A DNA stretch of 29,763 bases. Source: Gracilaria caudata (Eukaryota; Rhodophyta; Florideophyceae; Gracilariales; Gracilariaceae). Position numbers and translations under genes: made by a program. Each line of letters opens with the position of its first letter. Position 1 is the first letter of the stretch. The DNA lies in assembly GCA_030374735.1 (NCBI GenBank), contig JASCIV010000235.1, positions 1-29,763 of the forward strand, read 5' to 3'. The notes under the pieces are model-generated. The model saw only the letters and a program-made list of their open reading frames with translations. It had not been told where the DNA came from and searched no databases. Shown here in pieces: positions 29,456 to 29,763 of this stretch.

Positions 29456-29536
29456 AGAATGATTATGTCATTTAATCAGCTGTATTTGCTCATATGATAT
29501 GAGCAAATACAGCTGATTAAATGACATAATCATTCT
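29456..29536. repeat. Perfect 81-nt palindrome (40-bp arms, 1-nt centre)
   Basis: The arm 29456-29495 (beginning AGAATGATTATGTCATTT) is repeated exactly in reverse complement at 29497-29536, around a single G at 29496. Every one of the 40 pairs matches; the match stops abruptly on both sides. There is no coding potential. A (CT)n run follows at 29673-29687, and no feature is seen in the remaining 200 bases to the window end. Confidence 0.9.
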
Positions 29537-29763
29537 GAGTCATATCTACGACAAAAATGTGTCCAAGGTCTGGAGCTGACAACTGAGTGGAAACGGAGTC
29601 CTGTGCTACACCGGCTGTGCATATACAGTCGTTTCGAAGTTTAATGGACCAAACAGAGTAGCACAAGTTGTGCTCTCTCTCTCTCTCATTTACGGGCGCG
29701 ATAGTTCAATTTCTACTTATCGCAGAGCGTTTGAAAAAAACGCTCTCTCACTAAGAAACCTAA

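Noticed and set aside
29673..29687. CT dinucleotide run
   Set aside because: An ordinary simple-sequence repeat with no further structure.
29758..29763. AACCTAA at the right edge as a telomere start
   Set aside because: Only one partial unit and no repetition; too short to mean anything.
1..29763. CRISPR arrays, prophage or bacterial operons
   Set aside because: No regularly spaced repeats and all recognisable genes are nuclear eukaryotic with spliceosomal introns.

Overview
This window looks like nuclear DNA of a photosynthetic eukaryote with a primary plastid. A red alga is the best guess, though that is an inference. Three things support it. Ascorbate peroxidase has a one-step plastid transit peptide with no signal peptide in front. 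The pathway enzyme present is a plant/algal-type arogenate/prephenate dehydrogenase. Genes are compact, mostly with no introns or 1-3 introns of about 65-145 nt (GT...AG), separated by short intergenic spaces. Mitochondrial (PDH E1-beta, MPC2), ER (SRP receptor beta), nuclear (SWI3/SMARCC, PRP19) and cytosolic (NAC-beta, Hsp40, ITPase) proteins are all encoded, so this is neither bacterial nor organellar DNA.

Layout. 1-3738 (-): a very long single-exon SWI3/SMARCC chromatin-remodelling subunit running off the left edge. 4732-5407 (+): ITPase with one intron, convergent with SRP receptor beta (5549-6403, -). 6404-11070 is the accessory part: a fold-back repeat (7643-7815), a frame-broken beta-propeller-like gene whose C-terminal half is still open (7927-9879), and two possible exons of an unrecognised gene (9980-10451). 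11071-11946 (+): plastid ascorbate peroxidase. 12147-12232 (-): intron-containing tRNA-Tyr(GUA). 12545-13808 (+): four-exon HAD-family phosphatase with a plastid-like presequence. 14200-15306 (+): mitochondrial PDH E1-beta. 15948-17026 (-): four-exon arogenate/prephenate dehydrogenase. 18852-19502 (+): NAC-beta/BTF3. 19949-20950 (-): caprin-like coiled-coil protein. 21449-22975 (+): PRP19. 23715-25072 (+): type I DnaJ with a heat-shock element upstream. 25360-26148 (-): probable plastid coiled-coil membrane protein. 26818-27503 (+): four-exon MPC2. 27806-28425 (-): probable spliced membrane protein, not recognised. The last kilobase is non-coding and holds a perfect 81-nt palindrome.

The genes are mainly independent housekeeping loci. 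The only thematic links are co-translational protein handling (NAC-beta, Hsp40, SRP receptor) and pyruvate entry into mitochondria (MPC2, PDH E1-beta). I see no operon-like system, CRISPR array, phage or intact transposon. The most unusual items are the mosaic domain architecture of the SWI3 protein, the lengthened P-loop of SRP receptor beta, the changed ascorbate-site residue in the peroxidase, the decaying propeller gene next to a fold-back element, and the cryptic spliced gene on the minus strand near the right end.
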